In this document: one piece after another, positions 6,838 to 14,963 of the stretch
Numbering within the stretch: the stretch's first letter is position 1
Layout: the number at the start of each line of letters is the position of its first letter
Origin: Clostridia bacterium
GTDB taxonomy: Bacteria; Bacillota; Clostridia; Oscillospirales; CAG-272
NCBI GenBank assembly: GCA_017472255.1
Contig: JAFUQU010000027.1
Span: 1 to 64,000, forward strand
Reading direction: 5' to 3'
Length of the DNA stretch: 64,000 nucleotides
Notes under the pieces: generated by a model
The model's database searches: none
Told to the model about the DNA's origin: nothing
The model's input: only the letters and a program-made list of their open reading frames with translations
Program-made: the position numbers and the translations under genes

Positions 6838-8251
6838 ACAAGCGAAGATTGAAATAGAAGGAGAAACGGTCCGCGAGATCTTGCAGCATTTGCAGGATGA
6901 GTATCCGGAAAGCAAAAATGCTTTATTTGATGAAAACGGAGCGCTCAGACCTTTTGTGAGCGTATATCTCAACGATACACGGATTTCAACGGACGGGGCG
7001 TGGGATTCTTCTGTTCGGGAAAACGATACCGTTTTGCTCCTGCCTTCCATCGCAGGCGGCGCTCCGGTGGGCAGCGTTATTTCGGATGAACGGAGAAAGG
7101 AAGTTTCTTTGGACGATTCGGAAATCGAACGCTTTAACAAACACCTGATGCTCAGGGAAATCGGCGTCAAAGGTCAAAAACGCATCAAAGCGGCGAAGGT
7201 TCTGATTATCGGGCTTGGCGCTTTGGGCGCTCCTGTCGTGCAGTATCTGGCGGCGGCGGGAGTCGGAACGATCGGCATCGCGGATTCGGGCGAAGTTTCA
7301 TTGGGGGATTTGCAGAGTCAGGTTATTCACGGCACCAGAGACGTGCATCGACCGAAAATCGCGTCGGCGAGAGATTCCATAAAGGCGATCAATCCCAAGA
7401 TTAAAATTGATACCTTCAGTGAGAATTTAGATGCGGATAACATTGGGGATATTATTGCGGATTATGATATCGTGGTGGATTGTACCGACAACTACAGAAC
7501 AAGATATCTGATCAGTGATGCCTGTGCATTATCCGGCAAGCCGGAGGTGTTCGGCGCGGTTTATCAATTCGAAGGACAGGTTAGCGTGTTCGACGCAAAG
7601 TCCGGTCCCTGCTTCCGATGCCAGTTCCCGTCTCCGCCGCCTGTCGGATTGGTGCCGACCTGCGCTTCCAGCGGAATCATCAACACGCTTCCGGGAATTA
7701 TCGGCAGCATCCAGGCGAACGAAGTGCTGAAGCTGATTATCGGCGGAGGAGAAAGCCTGACCGGCAAATTGCTGGTTGTTGATACGTGGAACAACCGTAC
7801 TTCGATTGTAAATGTGCAGAAGGATGAAAACTGCCCGGTTTGCGGCAGGAATCCTTCCATTACCGAAATCGAAAACTTCGACTATGAGGATTTCTGCGGA
7901 TTAAAGCCGGACGAGGATGAAATCCCCGTGGAGGGCATCGAAGCCGAAGAACTGGTCAGGAGAATCGAAAAAGGCGATCCGCTGACACTGGTGGACGTGA
8001 GAGAGCCTCATGAGCGGGCGATTCATCGGTTCCCCAACGCCATCGTCATTCCGATCGGTCAGCTGGCAAGACGGCAGAAAGAACTGGACCCGGATGTGGA
8101 TACCATCTTTATCTGCCGGGAAGGAAAAAGAAGTATTCTGGCGATCAATACCTTACGGGAGGCCGGATACAAAGGCCCGATGTATAACCTCAAGGGCGGC
8201 ATCGAGGCGGCTAAAAACATTATTTTCTCCCACGAAGGAGCATGGTTGTAA
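6788..8251 (+). CDS. Fused ubiquitin-like sulfur carrier, MoeB/ThiF E1 and rhodanese
   Basis: A 487-residue three-domain protein. Residues 1-91 are a MoaD/ThiS/CysO-like beta-grasp domain ending in SIAGG (G90-G91) followed by APVG. Residues about 112-355 form a MoeB/ThiF adenylating domain with the ATP loop GLGALGAP (142-149), DCTDNYRTRY (231-240), zinc cysteines CFRC (275-278) and CPVC (349-352), and a candidate catalytic C292 in PTCASSG. Residues about 375-487 are a rhodanese domain with active-site C443 in CREGKRS. E1 plus rhodanese (MoeZ/MOCS3-like) adenylates a carrier Gly-Gly end and converts it to a thiocarboxylate. Here the carrier's Gly-Gly is internal, so a cut after G91 would be needed, plausibly by the JAMM peptidase encoded just upstream. 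RBS AAGGAG supports ATG6788. Confidence 0.92.
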   Translation: MQISVYISATLRAFVNKQAKIEIEGETVREILQHLQDEYPESKNALFDENGALRPFVSVYLNDTRISTDGAWDSSVRENDTVLLLPSIAGGAPVGSVISDERRKEVSLDDSEIERFNKHLMLREIGVKGQKRIKAAKVLIIGLGALGAPVVQYLAAAGVGTIGIADSGEVSLGDLQSQVIHGTRDVHRPKIASARDSIKAINPKIKIDTFSENLDADNIGDIIADYDIVVDCTDNYRTRYLISDACALSGKPEVFGAVYQFEGQVSVFDAKSGPCFRCQFPSPPPVGLVPTCASSGIINTLPGIIGSIQANEVLKLIIGGGESLTGKLLVVDTWNNRTSIVNVQKDENCPVCGRNPSITEIENFDYEDFCGLKPDEDEIPVEGIEAEELVRRIEKGDPLTLVDVREPHERAIHRFPNAIVIPIGQLARRQKELDPDVDTIFICREGKRSILAINTLREAGYKGPMYNLKGGIEAAKNIIFSHEGAWL

Positions 8252-8271
8252 ATTTTCTCGGCTGTACCGCT

Positions 8272-8293
8272 GTTCATAGAACCCTATATGAAC
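8272..8293 (+). promoter_or_regulatory. Intercistronic hairpin before the encapsulin gene
   Basis: GTTCATA and TATGAAC arms form a short stem in the 96-bp gap between the carrier/E1 gene and the encapsulin gene. It has no T-run, so it is not a terminator; it may stabilise or separate the shell message. No promoter is seen in this gap. A strong GGAGG RBS follows at about 8334. Confidence 0.3.
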
Positions 8294-8347
8294 ATGGGCA
8301 GAGGAAGTTTCACATAAAAATTAATTATATTTTGGAGGTCATGAAAA

Positions 8348-9295
8348 ATGGCAAAAGAAGAACAGGGTATCAACGCGTTGGGTGTAAAGGCGGCATATAA
8401 TCTTGCCAATGTAACAAAGACAAAACCGCAGTACGGTGCGCTTACGCCGAAGTGGCTGACGAAGCTGCTGGAATTCAAGGGACTTGAGACCGGTGTATAT
8501 CGTGTCAACAAGGTTGTTGAAGGCGAAACTCCGCTGGACGTTTTGTGCAGCCAGACCAAGAAGTCCGATATTATCCCGGACGGCTACATACAGTACGAGG
8601 AGGAGCCGAGAGAATACCGCCTGAACTCCATTTCCACCATCATCAATGTGAATACCGCGATCGAAGATGTATACAGCGCGCCCTATGATCAGGTGAAGGA
8701 GCAGCTCGCTCTGGCCATCGAAAGCCTTCGCGAAAGACAGGAAAGCCAGCTGATCAACAATGACGATTACGGCCTTCTCAAGAATGTTCCCGATTCCCAG
8801 AGAATCCAGTCCCGCACCGGAGCGCCTACGCCGGACGATCTCGATGAGCTGATCACAAAGGTCTGGAAAGAGCCTTCCTTCTTCCTCGCTCATCCCAGAG
8901 CTATTGCCGCGTTCGAAAGAGAATGCACCAAGAGAGGCGTTCCGCCGGTCACTACCAATATCGCCGGAGGCACCTTTATCCTCTGGAGAGGAATTCCGAT
9001 CATTCCGACCGATAAGCTGCTGGTGGACGGACTCAAGAACCCCAAGAGCCAGAGCGGCAAAACCAATATTCTGCTGATTCGTACCGGCGAAGCTAAGCGC
9101 GGTGTTGTCGGACTTTATCAGGCGGGCATGAAGAATGAGCAGTCGAGAGGTCTGTCTGTAAGATTCAGAGGAATCGATGATAAGGGCGTCGCATCTTATC
9201 TGCTGTCTCTGTACTGCTCCGCAGCGATTCTTGCGGATGATGCCATTGCCGTGCTGGAGGATGTCGAGGTAGGCGAGTACTATGACTACGAATAA
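8348..9295 (+). CDS. Family 2A encapsulin shell protein (SrpI-like)
   Basis: A 315-residue HK97-fold shell protein. Recognisable family 2 segments are LGVKAAYNLANVTKTKPQYGALTP-like at the N-terminus (residues 11-34), TPDDLDELITKVWKEPSFFLAHPRAI (161-186, the P-domain helix region), LWRGIPIIPTDKL (212-224) and VVGLYQAGM (253-261). It lacks a cyclic-nucleotide-binding insertion, which distinguishes subfamily 2A from 2B. Family 2A shells, such as cyanobacterial SrpI, package a cysteine desulfurase and store sulfur. Here the next gene is exactly such a desulfurase, overlapping by 14 bp, and serine acetyltransferase follows. No phage genes are nearby, so this is not a prophage capsid. GGAGG about 10 bp upstream supports the start. 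Confidence 0.93.
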   Translation: MAKEEQGINALGVKAAYNLANVTKTKPQYGALTPKWLTKLLEFKGLETGVYRVNKVVEGETPLDVLCSQTKKSDIIPDGYIQYEEEPREYRLNSISTIINVNTAIEDVYSAPYDQVKEQLALAIESLRERQESQLINNDDYGLLKNVPDSQRIQSRTGAPTPDDLDELITKVWKEPSFFLAHPRAIAAFERECTKRGVPPVTTNIAGGTFILWRGIPIIPTDKLLVDGLKNPKSQSGKTNILLIRTGEAKRGVVGLYQAGMKNEQSRGLSVRFRGIDDKGVASYLLSLYCSAAILADDAIAVLEDVEVGEYYDYE

Positions 9296-11048
9296 TTTTG
9301 GAGGCAGTGCCGCGGACTTTGGACTGCCTTCGGAATTGGAATTGGAGAGCCTGGCGAACAGTCTGCTTTCCGATATCGACGGAAGCCTTTTTGAGCCGGA
9401 AGTGTGCGCCGAAGGAATCGAAGAGCTTGTCACGAACGGTGATACGGGCGTATTCGATACGGCGGCAAATAAGGCGTCAAAAGTATTCGGCGGTCAGCTG
9501 AAAACGCAGGATTTTGAGAATATTATCGATGATCTGAAGCGGGAAGCGGGCTATGACGAGCTGTCGGGTGTTGCAAGCGAATATTCGGGTCTTACGGATA
9601 TAGGCGGAGGATTCCGCGAGCTGGAAGATCAGACTTCCACGTATGAGCGTACTGATGCGAATAAGCGCAGTCAGCATACCGGATATGCGCCGCAGGTGAT
9701 TTCACAGCAGCAGGCTGCGTCCGGCTCCGATCTATCGGTACGAACCACGGCGGACGATCGTAATGTCATTCCCGCAAAAGATAATGCCGGCGTGGATTCG
9801 CGTACCGTAGGCGGTCAGAAGGGCAACAGCCAAATTGTCATCGGTACGAAGACCCTGGAGCAGATTCGTCAGGATTTCCCGATTCTTCAGGAAAAAGTCA
9901 ACGGAAACCCGCTGATCTGGCTTGATAATGGCGCAACCACGCAGCGTCCCCGTCAGGTAATTGACAGGCTCAGCTATTACTATGAGCATGAAAATTCCAA
10001 TGTTCACAGAGGCGCACACACGCTGGCGGCGAAATCCACCGACGCTTATGAAAAAGCAAGACAAACCGTCGCGGATTTCATCGGCGCTCCATCCAAGGAT
10101 AACGTCGTCTTTGTCAGAGGCACGACAGAGGGAATCAATCTGGTGGCGCATTCCTATGTGAAGCCGCTGCTTCAGCCCGGAGATGAGATTATCGTCTCTC
10201 TGCTGGAGCATCACGCAAACATCGTTCCGTGGCAGCTTGTAGCGCAGGAAACGGGCGCGGTAATCAAAGTCATTCCGGTGGATGAATCGGGACAGCTGAT
10301 TCTTCCGGAATATGAAAAGCTGTTTACCAAGAGAACGAAGTTTGTTTCGGTTACGCACGTATCCAATGTGCTTGGAACCATTACGCCGGTTGCCGAACTG
10401 ATTGCGATCGCCCATCGTCACGGCGTCCGCATTCTGATTGACGGCGCACAGTCGATCGCGCATATTCCGATAAATGTAACTGCTCTGGATGCGGACTGGT
10501 TTGTATTCTCCGGACATAAGGTTTACGCTCCTACCGGAATCGGCGCTGTTTACGGCAAAAAAGAAGTTCTCGAAGAAGCGAAGCCGTATCACGGCGGCGG
10601 CAACATGATTCAGGATGTTACCTTCGAGAGAACCATATACAATCCCGCTCCCAACAAATTTGAAGCGGGAACCGGAAGCATTGGCGATGCCGTAGGACTG
10701 GGCGCGGCTTTGGATTATCTGAACGGAATCGGAATGCCTGCCGTCAGCAAATATGAGCATGAGCTTGTAACCTACGGTATGAAGGAGCTGGGCAAGATTC
10801 AGGGGCTTCATCTGATCGGCACGGCAGCCAATAAATCCAGTGCGCTGTCCTTTGTAATCGATGGTGTATCCAACGATGCGGTAGGGCAGAAGCTCGATCA
10901 GAACGGTATAGCCGTTCGTGTGGGTCATCATTGCGCGCAGCCGATTTTAAGACATTACGGTCTGGAGAGCGTGGTGCGTCCTACGCTGGCGCTGTATAAC
11001 TCGTTTGAGGATATTGATACGCTGGCAAAGGTACTCAGATCGTTATAA
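9282..11048 (+). CDS. Encapsulin cargo: SufS-type cysteine desulfurase with disordered N-terminal domain
   Basis: A 588-residue class II (SufS-like) desulfurase. The catalytic domain starts near residue 190 (TLEQIRQDFPIL) and has H311 in EHHAN, the PLP lysine K413 in FSGHKVYAPTG and the persulfide Cys C551 in VGHHCAQPIL. Free SufS enzymes are about 400 residues; the extra 188 at the N-terminus are rich in Gly, Ser, Asp and Gln, predicted disordered, with a short hydrophobic helix motif near the start (GLPSELELESLANSLL, residues 14-29). A disordered N-terminal domain of this kind is the known cargo-loading tag of family 2A encapsulins. It overlaps the shell gene by 14 bp. Expected role: generate persulfide from cysteine and deposit sulfur inside the shell. 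Confidence 0.93.
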   Translation: MTTNNFGGSAADFGLPSELELESLANSLLSDIDGSLFEPEVCAEGIEELVTNGDTGVFDTAANKASKVFGGQLKTQDFENIIDDLKREAGYDELSGVASEYSGLTDIGGGFRELEDQTSTYERTDANKRSQHTGYAPQVISQQQAASGSDLSVRTTADDRNVIPAKDNAGVDSRTVGGQKGNSQIVIGTKTLEQIRQDFPILQEKVNGNPLIWLDNGATTQRPRQVIDRLSYYYEHENSNVHRGAHTLAAKSTDAYEKARQTVADFIGAPSKDNVVFVRGTTEGINLVAHSYVKPLLQPGDEIIVSLLEHHANIVPWQLVAQETGAVIKVIPVDESGQLILPEYEKLFTKRTKFVSVTHVSNVLGTITPVAELIAIAHRHGVRILIDGAQSIAHIPINVTALDADWFVFSGHKVYAPTGIGAVYGKKEVLEEAKPYHGGGNMIQDVTFERTIYNPAPNKFEAGTGSIGDAVGLGAALDYLNGIGMPAVSKYEHELVTYGMKELGKIQGLHLIGTAANKSSALSFVIDGVSNDAVGQKLDQNGIAVRVGHHCAQPILRHYGLESVVRPTLALYNSFEDIDTLAKVLRSL

Positions 11049-11063
11049 AGGAGATTCAGATTA

Positions 11064-11100
11064 GGTGCGGACAGGAGCCGGAAGACAGCTTCTCCGCACC
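11064..11100 (+). promoter_or_regulatory. Hairpin between cargo and serine acetyltransferase genes
   Basis: GGTGCGGA (11064-11071) pairs with TCCGCACC (11093-11100), with an inner GAAG/CTTC stem stacked on the right side. There is no T-run, so it is not a standard terminator. It could be an RNA-processing or stability element in the 116-bp gap. Confidence 0.35.
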
Positions 11101-11164
11101 CGGTCTGTTTCATCCTCAGCTTTGGCGAACAGTCAAATCGTTGATTAAGGGAGAATGTATAGCT

Positions 11165-12124
11165 ATGCCGCATAGACTTGAAAATGATGTCAACCAGCTT
11201 GTTGAAAAAATTATATCGGATTATGAGCAAAATCGAGACATCGATATCGTAGAAACTTTTATGCCACCCAACAAGGATGACATTGTAAAAATAATCGAAC
11301 AGATTCGGAGCATTATATTCCCGGGTTATTATAAAAATAAAAGCTACCGCATTTATACAATTCGGAATAATCTGTCCATGCAGCTTGAAGATGTGCTGTA
11401 CAACCTCAGCAAACAGATTTCCATTGTGTTGAAATACCTTCCCGAGTATGCCGGTAAGGACGAAAAGGAGCTTCAGTACGAGGGCGAAAAGCTGTCGCTG
11501 CGTTTCTTTGACCGATTGACAGCCATACGAGAGGTTATTCAGACGGATTTGCAGGCGGCGTATGACGGCGACCCCGCAGCCTTCAATAAACCGGAAATCA
11601 TTTATTCATATCCCGGACTGTTTGCGATTATGGTAAACAGAATCGCGCATGAGCTTTATTTGCTTGGAGTTCCGCTTATTCCGAGGATTATGACCGAGTA
11701 TGCCCATACCCAAACGGGCATCGATATTCATCCCGGCGCCACACTCGGAAAATATTTCTTTATAGATCACGGTACGGGTATTGTAATCGGAGAAACTGCG
11801 GTGATCGGAGATTATGTTAAAATCTACCAGGGAGTAACCCTCGGCGCGCTATCGACCAGAGGCGGTCAGAAGCTGCACGGCAAAAAGAGACATCCCACCA
11901 TCGAAGATAATGTAACCATTTATGCCGGAGCTTCTATTCTCGGCGGCGACACGGTCATCGGACATGATTCGGTGATTGGCGGCAACGCCTTTATTACAAC
12001 CTCCATCCCAAGTAATACGAGAGTCAGCATAAAGAATCAGGAACTGGAATATAAGCAAGGGCAGAATGGAATTCGTAATACCGCCGAAGTTGTTCAAAGC
12101 GATGAGTGGTATTACATCATATGA
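11165..12124 (+). CDS. cysE: Serine O-acetyltransferase (EpsC/SrpH type)
   Basis: It acetylates serine with acetyl-CoA to give O-acetylserine for CysK. The 319-residue protein has an N-terminal helical region (1-170) and a C-terminal left-handed beta helix of hexapeptide repeats: IDIHPGATLGKYFFIDHGTG, VVIGETA-like, GVTLGALS, HPTIEDNVTIYAGASILGG. The catalytic His is in DHGTG. It is longer at the N-terminus than enterobacterial CysE and resembles EpsC/SrpH, the form found beside family 2A encapsulins. ATG11165 is chosen, with AAGGGAGA 10 bp upstream; an in-frame TTG at 11141 precedes the RBS. It is the last gene of the + strand sulfur island. Confidence 0.92.
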   Translation: MPHRLENDVNQLVEKIISDYEQNRDIDIVETFMPPNKDDIVKIIEQIRSIIFPGYYKNKSYRIYTIRNNLSMQLEDVLYNLSKQISIVLKYLPEYAGKDEKELQYEGEKLSLRFFDRLTAIREVIQTDLQAAYDGDPAAFNKPEIIYSYPGLFAIMVNRIAHELYLLGVPLIPRIMTEYAHTQTGIDIHPGATLGKYFFIDHGTGIVIGETAVIGDYVKIYQGVTLGALSTRGGQKLHGKKRHPTIEDNVTIYAGASILGGDTVIGHDSVIGGNAFITTSIPSNTRVSIKNQELEYKQGQNGIRNTAEVVQSDEWYYII

Positions 12125-12156
12125 AATCCGTGGCGGTTCAAAAGACAGCATGAAAA

Positions 12157-12182
12157 TTCCCCCTGCCATCAGGCAGGGGGAA
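12157..12182. terminator. Terminator closing the sulfur island and the convergent gene
   Basis: TTCCCCCTGCC (12157-12167) and GGCAGGGGGAA (12172-12182) form a GC-rich hairpin with an ATCA loop. Read on the minus strand it is followed by TTTT; on the plus strand the T-run is absent. It separates two convergent operons. Confidence 0.65.
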
Positions 12183-12198
12183 CGCTGTAGATAAGGCT

Positions 12199-13650
12199 TT
12201 ATTTGCTTTGGAACAGCGCCACACTCTGTGCATAGCGGCTTCCACTTTCGTCCGGTCGGATTTCGAGAATCACGGGCGCCTTGTTCAGCCCGCCCCGGCT
12301 CCACTGACCGAAGAAGGAGGCGTAGGAGATCAGCTTGCCGTAGAATTCGGTGATCGGGCAGTGATTTTCCTTCTTCCCCTGATTCATCCGCACCTGATGG
12401 ACATGATAGCCCACCGTCTCGCCGCCTACCTCGGCATACCAGGTGCCGATGGGGTAACGCTGGCTGAAAGGCGGATTATTGCGTGCGTGTCCCACGTCCA
12501 GATTGAAGCCAACTTTCTGGCGGCACTTCGCTCTCATGCATCGCATGAACGTCAGCGCTTCCTCAGGCAGATAGCCAAAGCGGCGGCTGTCGTCGAAAGG
12601 CTCGCCGGGAGACATATGCATATTTTCGATGCCGATGACACAGGATTCGGGCAGTTTCGCAAGGTGCTCCGCCGCCATTTCCGCGATGGCTTCCAGAACG
12701 CCGTTCCCCGTTTGTACTTCCCGCACCGATACCTTCGGCACGTGGACGGTCAGCCGATCCACGCCCAGCTTTCGCGCCAGATCGATGTACGCTGCCCAAT
12801 CGCAGGAGGGCTTGCCTTCGCTGTACGCAAGATCGGGCATATGCAGCGAAAGATTCCATCCGCCCGCCGCCCGCCATTCACGCACCAGCGAAATCAGCCC
12901 ATCGCGGTCGCATTTCAGCGAATTGGAGCGCAGCTCAATGCAGCCCACTCGGTTTTCGATGGCGTAGGGAAGATCATCCATCGGATGATAGCAGGAAATG
13001 CCCACCCAATTCGGAAAATCCTCGGGCATGGGGCAGGAATAGTATGCCTTTTCCAGCGTTTTCGCGTCGGTGTCATAATAGGTAATGCAGGCGTTTTCGC
13101 CGATGGCCTTGTCCGGATCGGCGGCCTGGAGCGAATGAATGTTGCCCACGGATTCACTCCGGTGCAGATGCCCGTGGAAAAGCTGTGCGTCGGGATGGGC
13201 TTCGCACCAGTCAAGCAGCCGCCCCGCCTGAGCTGCGGACAGACTTTTCGGCGCGTGATGCATGAACACCAGCGTATCGCCGCCAGCCTGCTCCAGCGCG
13301 GTAAAATCTTCCTCCGGCACACGACCTTCGCCATCATGCAGCGCCACGAGGTTCAGCCCGCCCAATTTCGTGAGCGTGGGGGAAGCCATGGCACGGATGT
13401 CGTCCCGAGCGGCGGGAGTGCGGAAGTCGGCGTTCCCGGTGAGCAGAATCACCGGGATAGGCAGCGTTTTTATCCGGGCAGCAAATTCCCGCGCCACGTC
13501 AAGGTCGCCGTCGGCAGTGAAGTCGCCAAGCACGACCACAGCGTCGGCTTTTTTTGTTTGCAGATCATCCATTGCCCACCGCAGCAGATCATATTGCAGC
13601 GCCCCCTTGTGATAGGGCAGGTGCAGATCGCAGATCAGACAGAGCTTCAT
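12199..13650 (-). CDS. Metallophosphoesterase fused to a xylose-isomerase-like TIM barrel
   Basis: A 483-residue two-domain protein. Residues 1-190 are a calcineurin-like phosphoesterase with ICDLHL, VVLGDFTADG, LTGNADF and FHGHLH metal motifs (Asp/His/Asn ligands). Residues about 225-483 look like an AP-endonuclease-2/sugar-phosphate isomerase barrel (LDVGHARNNPP, GYHVHQVRMNQG, VILEIR). The start ATG13650 is fixed by an ATGA overlap with the upstream ald stop (13647-13650). Function is unknown; the fusion suggests a phosphorylated metabolite processed by both domains. It is translationally coupled to alanine dehydrogenase, which gives no obvious substrate. Confidence 0.75.
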   Translation of the reverse strand: MKLCLICDLHLPYHKGALQYDLLRWAMDDLQTKKADAVVVLGDFTADGDLDVAREFAARIKTLPIPVILLTGNADFRTPAARDDIRAMASPTLTKLGGLNLVALHDGEGRVPEEDFTALEQAGGDTLVFMHHAPKSLSAAQAGRLLDWCEAHPDAQLFHGHLHRSESVGNIHSLQAADPDKAIGENACITYYDTDAKTLEKAYYSCPMPEDFPNWVGISCYHPMDDLPYAIENRVGCIELRSNSLKCDRDGLISLVREWRAAGGWNLSLHMPDLAYSEGKPSCDWAAYIDLARKLGVDRLTVHVPKVSVREVQTGNGVLEAIAEMAAEHLAKLPESCVIGIENMHMSPGEPFDDSRRFGYLPEEALTFMRCMRAKCRQKVGFNLDVGHARNNPPFSQRYPIGTWYAEVGGETVGYHVHQVRMNQGKKENHCPITEFYGKLISYASFFGQWSRGGLNKAPVILEIRPDESGSRYAQSVALFQSK

Positions 13651-14762
13651 GCGATCACGTCGCTGACGGGAACATAATCCAGATTCAGGCTCTTTGCCAC
13701 ATTCAGGTTGGTACACTTGCCTTCGTAGATGTTGACGCCGTTGGCAAGACCAGCATCGCGGCGGCAGGCTTCCTCCAGACCCAGATTTGCGATCATGGCG
13801 GCGTATTTGATGGTGGTGTTGGTCAGCGCGATGGTGGAGGTTCTCGGCACGGCGCCGGGCATATTGCCTACACAGTAGTGAACGATGCCTTCCTCGATGA
13901 ATACGGGATCATCGTGGGTGGTTGTATGGGAAGACTCGCAGCAGCCGCCCTGGTCGATGGCGATATCGACGATAACGGCGCCCGGCTTCATCAGCTTCAG
14001 GTGCTCGCGGCGCACCAGCTTGGGCGTGGAAGCGCCGGGAATCAGCACGGAACCGATGACCAGATCTGCCTCGGCCAGCGACTTGCGGATGTTGGCTTCG
14101 GTGCTGTAGAGGGTAGTGATCGACGAGCCGAACACGTCGTCCAGATAAGCAAGGCGGTTGTGGTTCACGTCAAGCAGCGTTACCTGCGCATCCATACCCA
14201 CTGCAACCTTCGCCGCGTAAGTACCGGCGATGCCGCCGCCGATGATGACCACGTTTCCGCGCTCCACGCCCGGTACCCCGCCCAGCAGCAGACCCCGTCC
14301 GCCGAAGCTGCGCTCCAGATACTTTGCGCCCTCCTGAATGCTCAGGCGTCCGGCAATCTGGCTCATGGGACGCAGGCAGGGAAGATTGCCCTCCGCGTCG
14401 GTGATGGTCTCGTAAGCCACAGCCTTCACGCCTTTTTTGATCAGAGCTTCGGTCAGCGGCAGATTGGGCGCAAGGTGCAGGTAGGTGTAGAGAATCTGAC
14501 CCTCGCGAAGCAGATCGACCTCGCATTCCTCCGGCTCCTTGACCTTGATGATCATATCAGCGGCGGCGAAGACCTCCTCGGGGGTGGCGATGATGCGCGC
14601 GCCCGCTTCGATATACTCGGCGTCGGTGAAGCTGGCGCCCTCGCCGGCGTGGGTCTCGACCAGCACTTCGTGACCGCGAGCAACCAGCATGGCGGCGTTG
14701 TCCGGCGTCAAACCGACGCGGAATTCGTTATTTTTCAGTTCTTTTGTAGTTCCGATAATCAT
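13647..14762 (-). CDS. ald: Alanine dehydrogenase
   Basis: NAD-dependent L-alanine dehydrogenase interconverting alanine with pyruvate and ammonia. The 371-residue length is typical. It shows the N-terminal MIIGTTKELKNNEFRVGLTP, YLHLAPNLPLTEAL, the family signature GRGLLLGGVPGVERGNVVIIGGG-like region with Rossmann GGGIAG, IDQGGCCE, and VGNMPGAVPRTST. RBS AGGAAGG is seen about 10 bp before ATG14762. A promoter lies at 14806-14834. Alanine is also the by-product of cysteine desulfurases, so it could be disposed of by this enzyme, although the operon is separate. Confidence 0.95.
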   Translation of the reverse strand: MIIGTTKELKNNEFRVGLTPDNAAMLVARGHEVLVETHAGEGASFTDAEYIEAGARIIATPEEVFAAADMIIKVKEPEECEVDLLREGQILYTYLHLAPNLPLTEALIKKGVKAVAYETITDAEGNLPCLRPMSQIAGRLSIQEGAKYLERSFGGRGLLLGGVPGVERGNVVIIGGGIAGTYAAKVAVGMDAQVTLLDVNHNRLAYLDDVFGSSITTLYSTEANIRKSLAEADLVIGSVLIPGASTPKLVRREHLKLMKPGAVIVDIAIDQGGCCESSHTTTHDDPVFIEEGIVHYCVGNMPGAVPRTSTIALTNTTIKYAAMIANLGLEEACRRDAGLANGVNIYEGKCTNLNVAKSLNLDYVPVSDVIA

Positions 14763-14805
14763 TTTGGAAATTTCCTTCCTTTAAGGATTTTTGATGTACC
14801 TTAAT

Positions 14806-14834
14806 AGTATATCACGTTTCATCTGCGTTGTAAA
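14806..14834 (-). promoter_or_regulatory. Promoter of ald operon
   Basis: On the minus strand, TTTACA (14829-14834) and TATACT (14806-14811) are 17 bp apart, reading into ald. Confidence 0.75.
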
Positions 14835-14963
14835 GAGGGTTTTATATATTTGCAGAAATTTTTTTGGAATTCGATATGTCATACCGCAAAGTTTTCTTGC
14901 ATTGCGGACGAAATAACTTTCGATTTAATAGCAATTATTTCCATGAAACGCAAACCCGGCGAT

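Noticed and set aside
8348..9295. HK97-fold protein as a prophage capsid
   Set aside because: No portal, terminase, protease or tail genes are nearby; the family-specific segments and the desulfurase, SAT and CysK neighbours point to encapsulin.
11064..11100. Riboswitch before serine acetyltransferase
   Set aside because: A single hairpin without conserved loops or an expression platform; no known riboswitch class matched by eye.
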